A DNA stretch of 64,000 nucleotides, from positions 6,318,116 through 6,382,115 of the forward strand of contig NZ_CP030840.1 in assembly GCF_003330725.1 (NCBI RefSeq). The letters run 5' to 3'. The notes below the pieces were generated by a model. That model made no database searches and had not been told where the DNA came from. It saw only the letters and a program-made list of their open reading frames with translations. The translations under genes were made by a program, and so were the position numbers. Within the stretch, counting starts at the first letter, position 1. Every line of letters starts with the position of its first letter. This document shows positions 17,624 through 26,394 of the stretch, piece by piece. Source of the DNA: Acidisarcina polymorpha (GTDB lineage: Bacteria > Acidobacteriota > Terriglobia > Terriglobales > Acidobacteriaceae).

Positions 17624-19660
17624 ATGGCTACCGAAAAATTAAGCCTTTGGAATCCGGGCATTCTGCGACAGGCGTTCGTGGGCGCGTTCACGAAACTCAA
17701 CCCCCGCCTGATGGTCAAGAATCCCGTCATGTTCGTCGTCGAAGTGGGCAGTGTGCTGACCACCGCGCTCTTCATCCAGGATCTGATACAGCATAAGCCA
17801 GGGATCAGCTTCAATTTGCAGATCACGCTCTGGCTGTGGTTCACAGTATTATTCGCGAACTTCGCCGAGGCTATGGCCGAGGGGCGCGGCAAGGCGCAAG
17901 CCGACACGCTCCGCAAGGCCAAAGGGGAAACAATGGCCTATCGTTTCCGCGCCGACGGCACGATCGAGGCAGTATCGAGTTCCCAGCTCCGCACCGGTGA
18001 CGTGATTGAAGTCAAAGCCGGTCAGTCCATCGCAGGCGATGGCGAAGTGATCGAGGGAGTCGCCTCGGTCGATGAATCAGCGATCACCGGCGAATCGGCT
18101 CCCGTGATTCGCGAGGCTGGCGGTGATCGGTCGGCGGTGACCGGCGGCACGAGAGTGCTCTCCGATTGGGTCAAGATCAAGATCACCTCCAATCCGGGAG
18201 AGACCTTTCTGGACCGCATGATTGCGCTCGTCGAGGGCGCGGAGCGGCAGAAGACGCCGAATGAAATTGCCTTAAGCATTCTGCTTTCCGGACTTACGAT
18301 CGTCTTCCTGCTCGCGGTCGCGACACTGCAGCCCTTCGCGATTTACTCGCATGCGCCGCAGACAGTCTTCGTGCTGGTCTCGCTGCTGGTCTGCCTCATT
18401 CCGACCACAATTGGAGGACTGCTGTCGGCAATCGGGATCGCGGGCATGGACCGGCTGGTGCAATATAACGTCCTGGCGATGTCCGGCCGCGCGGTAGAGG
18501 CAGCTGGGGACGTGAACACGCTGCTGCTCGACAAGACCGGCACCATCACCCTCGGCAATCGCCAAGCGACTGAATTCTTCCCCGCTCCGGAGATCAGTAC
18601 CGAGCGACTCGCGGACGCAGCGCAACTCGCTTCGTTCTCCGATGAAACCCCCGAAGGTCGATCGATCGTCGTGCTCGCGAAAGAGAAGTACAACTTGCGC
18701 GGACGCGACCTGACTGGGATGCACGCCGAGTTCGTGCCTTTTACCGCACAGACCCGCATGTCCGGCATCGATCTGCCCGGAACGAAGATCCGCAAAGGCT
18801 CCGCCGACGCGATTGCAAAGTATCTCGAGTCGCTCGGCTCCTCGATGCCCCGTAAGGTGACCGACAAGGTGGAGGAGATTGCCCGTCTCGGTGGCACTCC
18901 GCTCGTCGTGGTCGAGAACAACACCGCGCTTGGCGTCGTCTACTTGAAAGACATTGTGAAGGGCGGCTTAAAAGACCGGCTGGCGCGGCTGCGCGCGATG
19001 GGCATTCGCACCATCATGATTACCGGCGACAATCCATTGACCGCGGCGGTGATCGCGCGCGAAGCCGGCGTCGACGACTTCCTCGCGGAAGCGAAGCCGA
19101 AAGACAAGATGGATCTGATTAAGCGCGAGCAGGCCAAGGGCAAGCTGGTGGCGATGACCGGCGACGGCACCAACGATGCTCCCGCCCTAGCCCAGGCCGA
19201 CGTCGGAGTCGCGATGAACTCAGGGACTCAAGCCGCGAAAGAAGCGGGCAATATGGTCGACCTCGACTCCAATCCCACCAAGCTGATCGAGATCGTCGAG
19301 ATCGGCAAGCAATTATTGATGACGCGAGGGGCGCTCACAACCTTCTCCATCGCCAACGACGTCGCCAAATATTTCGCCATCATTCCAGCCATGTTCGCCG
19401 GCGTGTTTCCCGTTCTCAATGCACTGAACATCATGCACTTGAAGACGCCGCACTCGGCGATTCTGTCGGCGGTCATCTTCAACGCGTTGATCATCATCGC
19501 GCTGGTGCCGCTCGCGCTCAAAGGTGTTAAGTATGAACCGAAGTCGGCGCAGGCGCTGTTGCAGCGCAATCTCCTGATCTATGGAGTTGGCGGCATCATC
19601 GTGCCGTTTCTCGGGATCAAAGTCATCGACGTCCTTCTGACCACCTTACATCTGGCTTAA
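17624..19660 (+). CDS. kdpB: K+-transporting P-type ATPase catalytic subunit KdpB
   Basis: This 678-residue P-type ATPase hydrolyses ATP to drive K+ uptake with KdpA. It shows the A-domain TGES motif ([10 protein letters not shown]), phosphorylated Asp303 in [11 protein letters not shown], nucleotide-binding KGSADAI, and the hinge motif [18 protein letters not shown]. Membrane helices lie at about 35-70, 215-270 and in three or four helices at the C-terminus. All catalytic motifs are intact and the length is normal. It lies 22 bases after kdpA and 29 before kdpC. Confidence 0.98.
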   Translation: MATEKLSLWNPGILRQAFVGAFTKLNPRLMVKNPVMFVVEVGSVLTTALFIQDLIQHKPGISFNLQITLWLWFTVLFANFAEAMAEGRGKAQADTLRKAKGETMAYRFRADGTIEAVSSSQLRTGDVIEVKAGQSIAGDGEVIEGVASVDESAITGESAPVIREAGGDRSAVTGGTRVLSDWVKIKITSNPGETFLDRMIALVEGAERQKTPNEIALSILLSGLTIVFLLAVATLQPFAIYSHAPQTVFVLVSLLVCLIPTTIGGLLSAIGIAGMDRLVQYNVLAMSGRAVEAAGDVNTLLLDKTGTITLGNRQATEFFPAPEISTERLADAAQLASFSDETPEGRSIVVLAKEKYNLRGRDLTGMHAEFVPFTAQTRMSGIDLPGTKIRKGSADAIAKYLESLGSSMPRKVTDKVEEIARLGGTPLVVVENNTALGVVYLKDIVKGGLKDRLARLRAMGIRTIMITGDNPLTAAVIAREAGVDDFLAEAKPKDKMDLIKREQAKGKLVAMTGDGTNDAPALAQADVGVAMNSGTQAAKEAGNMVDLDSNPTKLIEIVEIGKQLLMTRGALTTFSIANDVAKYFAIIPAMFAGVFPVLNALNIMHLKTPHSAILSAVIFNALIIIALVPLALKGVKYEPKSAQALLQRNLLIYGVGGIIVPFLGIKVIDVLLTTLHLA

Positions 19661-19689
19661 GAGGAACACTGGGCCGCAAAGGAATTCAC

Positions 19690-20271
19690 ATGTTCGGATC
19701 GTCCTTAAAGATCGCCATTCGCTTTACGCTCTGCACCACACTGTTGCTTGGTCTCGCCTATCCGCTCCTGGTAACCGGCTTCGCTCAACTCGTCTTGAGA
19801 CATCAAGCAAACGGCGGCCTGGTCTCTCGCGACGGTACAGTCATCGGATCGCAGCTGATTGGGCAGAATTTTTCCTCGGAAAAGTACTTCCACAGCCGTC
19901 CCTCCGCTGCCGGGAACGGCTATGACGCCAGCAACTCGAGCGGGTCGAACCTGGCTGCCTCGAGCCAGAAGCTGGTGACGCGGATCCAAGGAGATGTCGC
20001 CAAGGCCAGCACCGACAATCCGTCGCAACCGGTTCCTATCGATCTGGTGACAGCCTCTGCTTCCGGGCTCGATCCGGACATTACACCCGCGGCAGCGAAT
20101 TATCAGATCCACCGTATAGCCCAGGCGAGGAAACTCAGCGACGACGCAGTCGCCAAGCTTGTCAGCACCCATATCACTCCCCGTCAATTCGGATTTCTGG
20201 GAGAGCCCCGCGTCAATGTACTTGAATTGAACCTCGCCTTGGATGAGATGTCCAAGACAACTCAGGAATAG
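19690..20271 (+). CDS. kdpC: K+-transporting ATPase accessory subunit KdpC
   Basis: The 193-residue protein has one N-terminal transmembrane helix (about residues 9-32) and a periplasmic domain with the KdpC signatures GSQLIGQNFSSEKYFHSRPS and SASGLDPDITPAAANYQ. KdpC increases ATP affinity of KdpB and completes the complex. It is the last gene of the run; no kdpD follows, and the next gene is convergent after 16 bases. Confidence 0.96.
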   Translation: MFGSSLKIAIRFTLCTTLLLGLAYPLLVTGFAQLVLRHQANGGLVSRDGTVIGSQLIGQNFSSEKYFHSRPSAAGNGYDASNSSGSNLAASSQKLVTRIQGDVAKASTDNPSQPVPIDLVTASASGLDPDITPAAANYQIHRIAQARKLSDDAVAKLVSTHITPRQFGFLGEPRVNVLELNLALDEMSKTTQE

Positions 20272-20287
20272 ACCTAGGCGATCACGA

Positions 20288-21196
20288 TCAAGGGGTCAGA
20301 ACTATTTTGCCACGAACGCCGCCGGCCTCTGCCAGATGGTGCGCCTCGCGAATCTCTGAAAGTTTCATGACTTTGGCAACGGGTATTTTGAGGCGGTTCG
20401 CCGCCACCTCTGCAGCTAGCTGAGAAAGCCGGGCAGCATCTGGCTGCGAGTAGACTGCTTCGGCATGGATGTCGTAATTCTTGGCCTCCTCCGGGACGCC
20501 AACAACCGACGCATAAACGGCCCCCGAGCGAAGATACTTGAAGAGCTTGGCGGCGACGGCCCCGCCGATCGTATCGGCGAAAGCATCAATCTGCTGGAAC
20601 GCTGACAGGCCTTCCTCATCTTCCAGCGCGACTAGAGCCAGAGTGCCAAGTGCTTCCGCTTCGGCCATCTGGCTGGAACGAACTGCCGCAATCACCTGGC
20701 CGTGGTGCTGCATGGCCACAAAGATGGCAGTACGCCCTACACCGCCCAGGCCGCCAGTGATGATGACCGATTGACCTTGCTTGATCTTTACACCGCGCTC
20801 GATCAACTGCGCTCCTGTCAGGGTAACAAGCGGCAACGCGGCCGCCTGTTCGAAGCTTAAGCCATCAGGAATCGCCGCCACTAACTCACCCTTGACGGTC
20901 GCATATTCGGCGTAGGTGTTGTTTGCGAGCGCCAAAACCCGTTGGCCGATGTGCAATCCAGCGACACCCTCCCCCAGCTCGGCTACTTCCCCGGCAAGGT
21001 CGCGGCCAAGAATCGTTGGCAACTGCAGCGGCATTTGCGCCTTCATCGCGCCGCTTCTCAACTTAAAGTCGATTGGGTTGATGCTGGTTGCGGCGATTCG
21101 AACTAGTACCTCCCCGGCGCCAGGCTTCGGTTTTTCTACCTCTTCATAGATCAGCTGATCAACATCGCCATACGCCTTCAAAACGACTGCCTTCAT
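20288..21196 (-). CDS. NADP-dependent quinone oxidoreductase-like MDR protein
   Basis: The 302-residue protein starts MKAVVLKAYGDVDQLIYEEV, has the GroES-like domain (GEVLVRIAATSINPIDFKLR, GRDLAGEVAELGEGV), and a Rossmann domain with IITGGLGGVGRTAIFVA. It lacks the zinc-binding cysteines of alcohol dehydrogenases, so it belongs with zinc-independent quinone/enone reductases. The ATG at 21196 has GGGAG at 7 nt; the frame extends 102 codons further but the extra part has no family similarity. Probable cytoplasmic reductase of quinones or reactive enones; substrate unknown. Confidence 0.87.
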   Translation of the reverse strand: MKAVVLKAYGDVDQLIYEEVEKPKPGAGEVLVRIAATSINPIDFKLRSGAMKAQMPLQLPTILGRDLAGEVAELGEGVAGLHIGQRVLALANNTYAEYATVKGELVAAIPDGLSFEQAAALPLVTLTGAQLIERGVKIKQGQSVIITGGLGGVGRTAIFVAMQHHGQVIAAVRSSQMAEAEALGTLALVALEDEEGLSAFQQIDAFADTIGGAVAAKLFKYLRSGAVYASVVGVPEEAKNYDIHAEAVYSQPDAARLSQLAAEVAANRLKIPVAKVMKLSEIREAHHLAEAGGVRGKIVLTP

Positions 21197-21267
21197 AGAT
21201 TGCTCCCAACTGAATTGCTTTGCGAAGAATGATGCGGTCACCAGTATTCGATGCCCGCCGGAGCCGA

Positions 21268-21306
21268 GGAGTCCCTCGCGCTGCGCGGCCGCCACCTGAC
21301 AGCTTA
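21268..21306. repeat. Candidate dispersed intergenic repeat, copy 2
   Basis: This segment carries GAGTCCCTC, CGCTGCGC and CCTGACAGCTTA, in the same order and orientation as the element at 3662-3707, and again directly abuts the stop of a minus-strand gene (here the fucosidase). Similarity is partial, with central differences, so it could be a decayed copy. Confidence 0.38.
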
Positions 21307-22938
21307 CTATTTCGCAAAGGTGATCTGGTAAGCATAGGCGAATTTGCCTGGCGCTTGCGCTGGAACTTTGATGTGCAGGCCGTCGGCTTTCTGCTGAAAG
21401 CTCACGGGGTCGGTTGATCCCAAGAGTGACACTGCCTCGATTGGCTTCCTTCCGGTGACTGGGTGGAGCGTATGAATCACTGCATCGCCATCGGAGGGCC
21501 AACCCAGTTCAATCGCGTACAGGGTATCCCCCTTGGTGGTGAAACGAAAATCCTCTGCGGTGAAGTTCCCTGCCGCGGTGTCGTTGAACGAACCTTCAAC
21601 GACTTTGGTTGGACCCTCCCCATAAGTCGTCCACGCGCGGGTGCCGTAGATGGCATCGCCATTGACCTTGAGCCATGACCCTACCGAGAGCAAGACCTGC
21701 TGCACTTCTTCAGGGATGGTCCCGTCGGAGCGTGGTCCAATGTTCATCAGCAAGTTGCCATTCTTGCTGACGATATCAACTAACTGGTGGACGATGAACT
21801 CGGGCGACTTGAATGTATCGTGCTCGATGTAACCCCAGGACTTATTGCTCACCGAAGTATCTGTCTGCCAGTAGAGCGGGCGTATGTCGCCTAGCTGACC
21901 GCGTTCGATATCTAAGACTGCCGCATGGGAATCCATCGCATAATCTTTGTAGTTGATGACGCCGACATGGTCGCCGTACTTCAGTGAAGCATTGTAGTAG
22001 TAAGCGGCAAAGGTTGTAAGTTGATGGCGCAACCCAGGCTGACCAATCCACCAGTCGAAGTACATGATATCGGGATGATACTTCTGGACAATCTCCGCCG
22101 AGCGCGCGAGCCAGTCGTTTCCATATGCGTCCGAGAGATAAGTGAAGTCGTTCATCAGCGGAGTGTGGTCCATGTTCTCGATCCACGCGTGGGCGGGCCC
22201 ATAGAAGCCGGCGTATTTCGGATCGTTGACGTCGGAGGGAAAGGTCCGGCCCATACCCAGAAAGAAGTTGTGCTCGACCCGGTGCGATGAAGCTCCCAAG
22301 TGCAGACCTTCGGCACGGACTGCCTTGGCGAGCTCGCCGCCAGTGTCGCGGTGCGGCCCCATCTTGGCAGCCGTCCAGTCGGAGAGGCCGCTGTCGTACA
22401 TGGCGAAGCCGTCGTGATGCTCAAAGACGGGGACGACATACTTCGCGCCGGACTCTTTGAACAGATGGGCCCACGCGGCTGGATCGAACTTCTCCGCCTT
22501 GAACATAGGGATGAAGTCTTTGTAACCGAACTGGGTCTGCGGCCCGTAGGTCGCAACCTGATGCTTGAAGATGTCGCTTCCGGGAATATACATTTCACGC
22601 GGGTACCATTCGCTGCCATAGGCCGGCACCGAGTAGACGCCCCAATGGATGAAGATGCCAAACTTCGCGTCCTTGTACCATTCGGGAGCAGCGTACTTGT
22701 CTAGCGATTCATAGTCGGGCCGATAGGGACCATCGTGGCTGACCCGGTCGACTTCCTCCAGAACCTTCTTACGCTGTCCGTCATATTTGCTGTTTCCCGC
22801 CATCCACTGCTGGTCGAGCACCACAGGATCGGTGCCAGCGGTGGGGGCGGTCTGGGCGCTGGTGGAAGTTAAGGCGATCATCGCGAACGCGAGGGCGATG
22901 GTGGCTGCGCGGAAATGAGCTAGGAGTTTGCGTGTCAT
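21307..22938 (-). CDS. Secreted GH29 alpha-L-fucosidase
   Basis: The 543-residue protein has a signal peptide (hydrophobic stretch ATIALAFAMIAL, cleavage after TSAQ). A GH29 catalytic barrel with KFGIFIHWGVYSVPAYGSEW follows, with GAKYVVPVFEHHDGFAMYDS and the nucleophile region PDIMYFDWWIGQPG, whose Asp is the expected catalytic nucleophile. GH29 enzymes release terminal L-fucose from glycans with retention. A C-terminal beta-sandwich (about 430-543) is consistent with the family. The short inverted repeat GCGTG-6-CACGC at 22930-22945 spans its start codon. It probably serves breakdown of plant, fungal or microbial polysaccharides in the periplasm or outside. Confidence 0.93.
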   Translation of the reverse strand: MTRKLLAHFRAATIALAFAMIALTSTSAQTAPTAGTDPVVLDQQWMAGNSKYDGQRKKVLEEVDRVSHDGPYRPDYESLDKYAAPEWYKDAKFGIFIHWGVYSVPAYGSEWYPREMYIPGSDIFKHQVATYGPQTQFGYKDFIPMFKAEKFDPAAWAHLFKESGAKYVVPVFEHHDGFAMYDSGLSDWTAAKMGPHRDTGGELAKAVRAEGLHLGASSHRVEHNFFLGMGRTFPSDVNDPKYAGFYGPAHAWIENMDHTPLMNDFTYLSDAYGNDWLARSAEIVQKYHPDIMYFDWWIGQPGLRHQLTTFAAYYYNASLKYGDHVGVINYKDYAMDSHAAVLDIERGQLGDIRPLYWQTDTSVSNKSWGYIEHDTFKSPEFIVHQLVDIVSKNGNLLMNIGPRSDGTIPEEVQQVLLSVGSWLKVNGDAIYGTRAWTTYGEGPTKVVEGSFNDTAAGNFTAEDFRFTTKGDTLYAIELGWPSDGDAVIHTLHPVTGRKPIEAVSLLGSTDPVSFQQKADGLHIKVPAQAPGKFAYAYQITFAK

Positions 22939-22993
22939 GTCACGCGCAATAGTAAACGGTTAAGTAAGCCCTGTCGAGATCACTCAGGCTCGG

Positions 22994-25900
22994 CTAGTCG
23001 CGGCGCACGCTTTCTGGAGGAAGCATGGTGAATTGGCAGGCCTTCGAGACATCCGAACAAGAAAGAATGCCGCGCCGGACGATCCTCGCTCCGGAGCCGG
23101 GAGGGAATGGGACATCAAAGGCTCCCTTTTTCAAGAGCGCTGTCGAGGGTCGTAGCGCTTCTTCTCCATGCAGGAATTGCACCTCCTCGACATGGCCTGG
23201 GGAGAACAAGACGAAGAGGTCCGCGGAACCCGCCTTCTTCGTTGGCAGCGAAATTTGAATCGACTGGAGGTGGCCCAGTTCTCCACTCAGCTTACTCTTC
23301 TCCACAGGAGAAAGATCGGAGAGCGCCAGCGACTTGAGACGGGTACGCGCGTCGTCAACACCATTGCTATCGGGCACGGTAGCGGATGCAATCGCGAATT
23401 GGTACGACTTGATCGCCTCTGCTTTCTTGCCTAACTTCTCGTATATCTGGCCGAGGTGGGTAGCAATGGCCGGACGTTGATCAAGCATCCATGCTGCCTG
23501 CCCGTACTTGAGGGCGTTGTTGAATTCACCCTGGCGGTAAAGGATCCAGGCCATTGTGTCCCAAGTGGCAGCAAGTCCCGCCATGTGGCGTAGATTGTCG
23601 TCGGTGATCGCGGTCAGAGTGAGCTTCGAGGTCTCTTCGTCGAGCAACCGTAAAGCTTTTTCGCAGGACGCTCTTGCCAGCGGCAACTCGACTCCGGCAT
23701 TTGCTAACAAGTAAGATGCGTCGTTCAGGGTGCCTTGATCGCTCGCCGATGACAAGAGTTGGCGGAGTGTCGCTGTGCCCTTCTCTTTTTCGCCAGCCAG
23801 AAGCTCGGTGCTGCCGAGCATCACCTGTAGATTCTGTTTGCCGGGCGCCAATGCCACTGCTTCCTGGAGAATTGGCGTCGCCTCTGCAAACCGCTTCTGG
23901 CGCACCAGCAACCCAGCTAGTTGCTGGTGACCTTCTACGTCTGTGGGAGCCGCTTGCAGCAGTGCGCGGTCGGTCGCCACCGCCTCGTCTTCATGTTTTG
24001 CTCGGAATTGAATCCAGGCGAGTCCACGGTAGGCACCCAGGTTTTCCGGGTGATTCTTCAGCTCGTTCTTGTACGCCTCGATTCCCTCTTCATCGCGGTG
24101 TTGCATCAAGTCGATGTAGCCATACTCCGCCCAAACACCGGCCTCTGTAGGGTTAAGACTCTTGGCTCGGTCAAGCTTTTCTCGAGCGGCGTCATAATTA
24201 TGGAGACGAATTTCAGCGGAAGCTTGCTGCACTAAGTCGGCAGCCTCAGGATTACTCGCCGCCAGGTTATCGGGCGTCTTCGCGCCTGCGCCGATCAGCT
24301 GGATGTAGGTCCCTTCATCGGCGACAACCGCTTTCTCAAATTTGATGTACTCGTCCCATTGCGCGGCGGGCAGCTCTCGGGGAATGATATGGATCACTCG
24401 ATCGACGACCAGCTTGCCGTCATTTTGCGAATAGGCTGTGGAATAGCTGCCGAAGCTGGTTTGCAGTTTCACCGCCGGCGGAAGCTCCGCACGGTATTCG
24501 TGGGGAAGGACGATGGCGGTACGCAGATCGAAGTTCGCCGGGCCGCCTAGAAGGATCGTCTCCGCGGGCTTGGGATCGTCTTCGCTGTAGGCAAAGGTAT
24601 AAGGCGGCATCAACGGCAGAATGCGCCGATTTGACCAATCGGCAAACTCCTTCCGCGTGTAGTCGTATGAGACTTCAAAGGGCTGCGCGAGCTTCTCGGG
24701 ACTGCTGGCGTCGACGTTGCTGGTGGTTCCGGAGAATCCCGACGCGTAGGAGACATTCTGAATAAGGGTGTTCCACTGCACCCGCGGAACCTGGTGAAAG
24801 CCGATCCGGTAGAGAAGTTCGTCGTCGCCTCGGAGCGACACCTTGAAGTGTGCGTTGAGGGTGCCATCACTCGCGAGTGTTCCTTCAGCGTCAAATTTGT
24901 CGAAGGGCTCGAAGGGCGGGTTCGCCGGTGTCTTCATCAACACGGGCGTAGAGTTGTTGGGGATGCCGAGGACCTGTTTATCGCGCAGTCCGGAAAACAG
25001 CATGCGAAAAGGCGCGACTTCGGAGGTTGAGTCCATCCAGAGAACGGATTTGTTGAGGGTGACGGCGGTGATCACGTGATCGAATTGTCCGGGCGACGGA
25101 ACGTTCGACTGTAGGACATGTTGCGAGCCGACCAACACCGGCCAGGCATCATACCCTGCCGCTTTCAGCAAGGACGCGAGCAGGGTGTGCTTGTCTTTGC
25201 AGTCGCCATATTGGTTCTGCATCACGTCATCGGCGGAATGCGGCTGATAGCGTCCAATGCCAAAGGCCACTCCGATGTAGCGGTACTGGGTGGAGACGTA
25301 GGTGTAGATCGCGGCTATCTTGTCTTCCTCGGTCGTTACTCCCTTCACAAGCTCATTGGCTTTGGCTTGGATGGACGGAGTTACGGCGACCCTGTCCTTC
25401 TGCAGATCGCCGTACCACCGGCCTACCTCTTCCCAGCTCTTGAAGGTCGTGACAGCGATCGATGGGGGCGGTTCAACGATGACCGGCTTCTTGGCCTTGT
25501 CGTCCGGAGCCTTGGTTTTCTCGAGCTGGGTGCTCTTCCAGCGATAGATCTTTTGGTCCCCGGTTTCGCTGATTGCCGGCTTGTTGTCGGGAGATTCCAC
25601 CTGAACATACTTCTGCTTGGGAACGGTCAGCGAAACCGTCTCCTCGAGCACCACAGCATCTTTGAGAAAATTCTGCGTAAACCAGAAGTGTCCGGGAGCA
25701 GCGGGTACGGTCCTCACCTGGCGCACTTGGTATTCGAGCCGGTCGCCGACGGAGAGCGATTTGACCGGAAGCTGCTTGTTGCGAATATCACTGTAAAAGG
25801 GAGCCTGGCGAGTGACCTCGGCGGGTTGGTCCTGGGCGTCGGCGTCGGAGGTGGCGATGAGAGTTCCATCGGCTTTGCGGACGCGTACGTAAACAAAATC

Positions 25901-26197
25901 AAGGTGCTCGTTGCGCGATTCGTAAGGGAATTCCAGTACGCCGAATTGACGAACGGCGGCTTCGGATTGCACCTTGACCTGCACGGTGATGATGCGCTCA
26001 CCGGTGCCATCGGCGGCGTAGGTAATGTCGGTCGCATACCTCTGTATGACGTAGCTTTCAGGGGAGTAGTCGAGGACGCTGCTACTTCCCGAAGCAGGCG
26101 TGGAAGCCGTCACAATTGGTGACGCTTTTTGCGGCAGTGCTGAAGGCAGAGGCAAAAAGAGGAGCAGGCAGAACGAAAGGGTCGCTCTCAGAGGCAT
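22994..26197 (-). CDS. Secreted DUF3857 - transglutaminase-like - TPR protein
   Basis: The 1067-residue protein has a signal peptide (MPLRATLSFCLLLFLPLPSA). A DUF3857 beta-domain lies at roughly residues 50-210, then a transglutaminase-like core at ~255-395 with an intact Cys-His-Asp triad: Cys333 in YGDCKDKHTL, His374 in FDHVI and Asp389 in WMDST. A further beta-domain and about eight TPR-like helical repeats from ~680 to 960 follow. The last 100 residues form a small domain with FVLFSPGHVEEVQF. The order DUF3857/TGase/TPR is recurrent in Acidobacteriota and Bacteroidetes; the substrate is unknown, with peptide-bond hydrolysis or cross-linking in the cell envelope possible. The start at 26197 was chosen for the signal peptide; 43 further upstream codons are open. 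Confidence 0.85.
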   Translation of the reverse strand: MPLRATLSFCLLLFLPLPSALPQKASPIVTASTPASGSSSVLDYSPESYVIQRYATDITYAADGTGERIITVQVKVQSEAAVRQFGVLEFPYESRNEHLDFVYVRVRKADGTLIATSDADAQDQPAEVTRQAPFYSDIRNKQLPVKSLSVGDRLEYQVRQVRTVPAAPGHFWFTQNFLKDAVVLEETVSLTVPKQKYVQVESPDNKPAISETGDQKIYRWKSTQLEKTKAPDDKAKKPVIVEPPPSIAVTTFKSWEEVGRWYGDLQKDRVAVTPSIQAKANELVKGVTTEEDKIAAIYTYVSTQYRYIGVAFGIGRYQPHSADDVMQNQYGDCKDKHTLLASLLKAAGYDAWPVLVGSQHVLQSNVPSPGQFDHVITAVTLNKSVLWMDSTSEVAPFRMLFSGLRDKQVLGIPNNSTPVLMKTPANPPFEPFDKFDAEGTLASDGTLNAHFKVSLRGDDELLYRIGFHQVPRVQWNTLIQNVSYASGFSGTTSNVDASSPEKLAQPFEVSYDYTRKEFADWSNRRILPLMPPYTFAYSEDDPKPAETILLGGPANFDLRTAIVLPHEYRAELPPAVKLQTSFGSYSTAYSQNDGKLVVDRVIHIIPRELPAAQWDEYIKFEKAVVADEGTYIQLIGAGAKTPDNLAASNPEAADLVQQASAEIRLHNYDAAREKLDRAKSLNPTEAGVWAEYGYIDLMQHRDEEGIEAYKNELKNHPENLGAYRGLAWIQFRAKHEDEAVATDRALLQAAPTDVEGHQQLAGLLVRQKRFAEATPILQEAVALAPGKQNLQVMLGSTELLAGEKEKGTATLRQLLSSASDQGTLNDASYLLANAGVELPLARASCEKALRLLDEETSKLTLTAITDDNLRHMAGLAATWDTMAWILYRQGEFNNALKYGQAAWMLDQRPAIATHLGQIYEKLGKKAEAIKSYQFAIASATVPDSNGVDDARTRLKSLALSDLSPVEKSKLSGELGHLQSIQISLPTKKAGSADLFVLFSPGHVEEVQFLHGEEALRPSTALLKKGAFDVPFPPGSGARIVRRGILSCSDVSKACQFTMLPPESVRRD

Positions 26198-26337
26198 GAG
26201 GTAAGTATGAAGGGAGTCATTAGGATATTGCAGCAGATTTCTTGAGACACAATGTTCGTGAGAAGGGCTGTCAAGTATCCTTCTCCAGTCTATTTCTCTG
26301 GCAAATATAAATCTGGACCGGCCCAATTAAGATAATC

Positions 26338-26374
26338 GATGTGTGCCGGATCATGAAACGATCCGGCACACATC
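26338..26374 (-). terminator. Large perfect hairpin downstream of the S53 peptidase gene
   Basis: GATGTGTGCCGGATC (26338-26352), a 7-nt loop and its exact complement (26360-26374) form a 15-bp perfect stem 20 bases beyond the peptidase stop. The minus-strand tail is GATTATCTTAATT, only moderately U-rich, so it is a likely terminator or 3'-end stabiliser rather than a textbook intrinsic terminator. Confidence 0.7.
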
Positions 26375-26394
26375 AGGTGCAGGTTAAGGAGCTT

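Noticed and set aside
25118-26122. Plus-strand open frame (334 codons) antisense to the DUF3857 protein
   Set aside because: Composition of an antisense shadow; the minus-strand gene has an intact catalytic triad and signal peptide.
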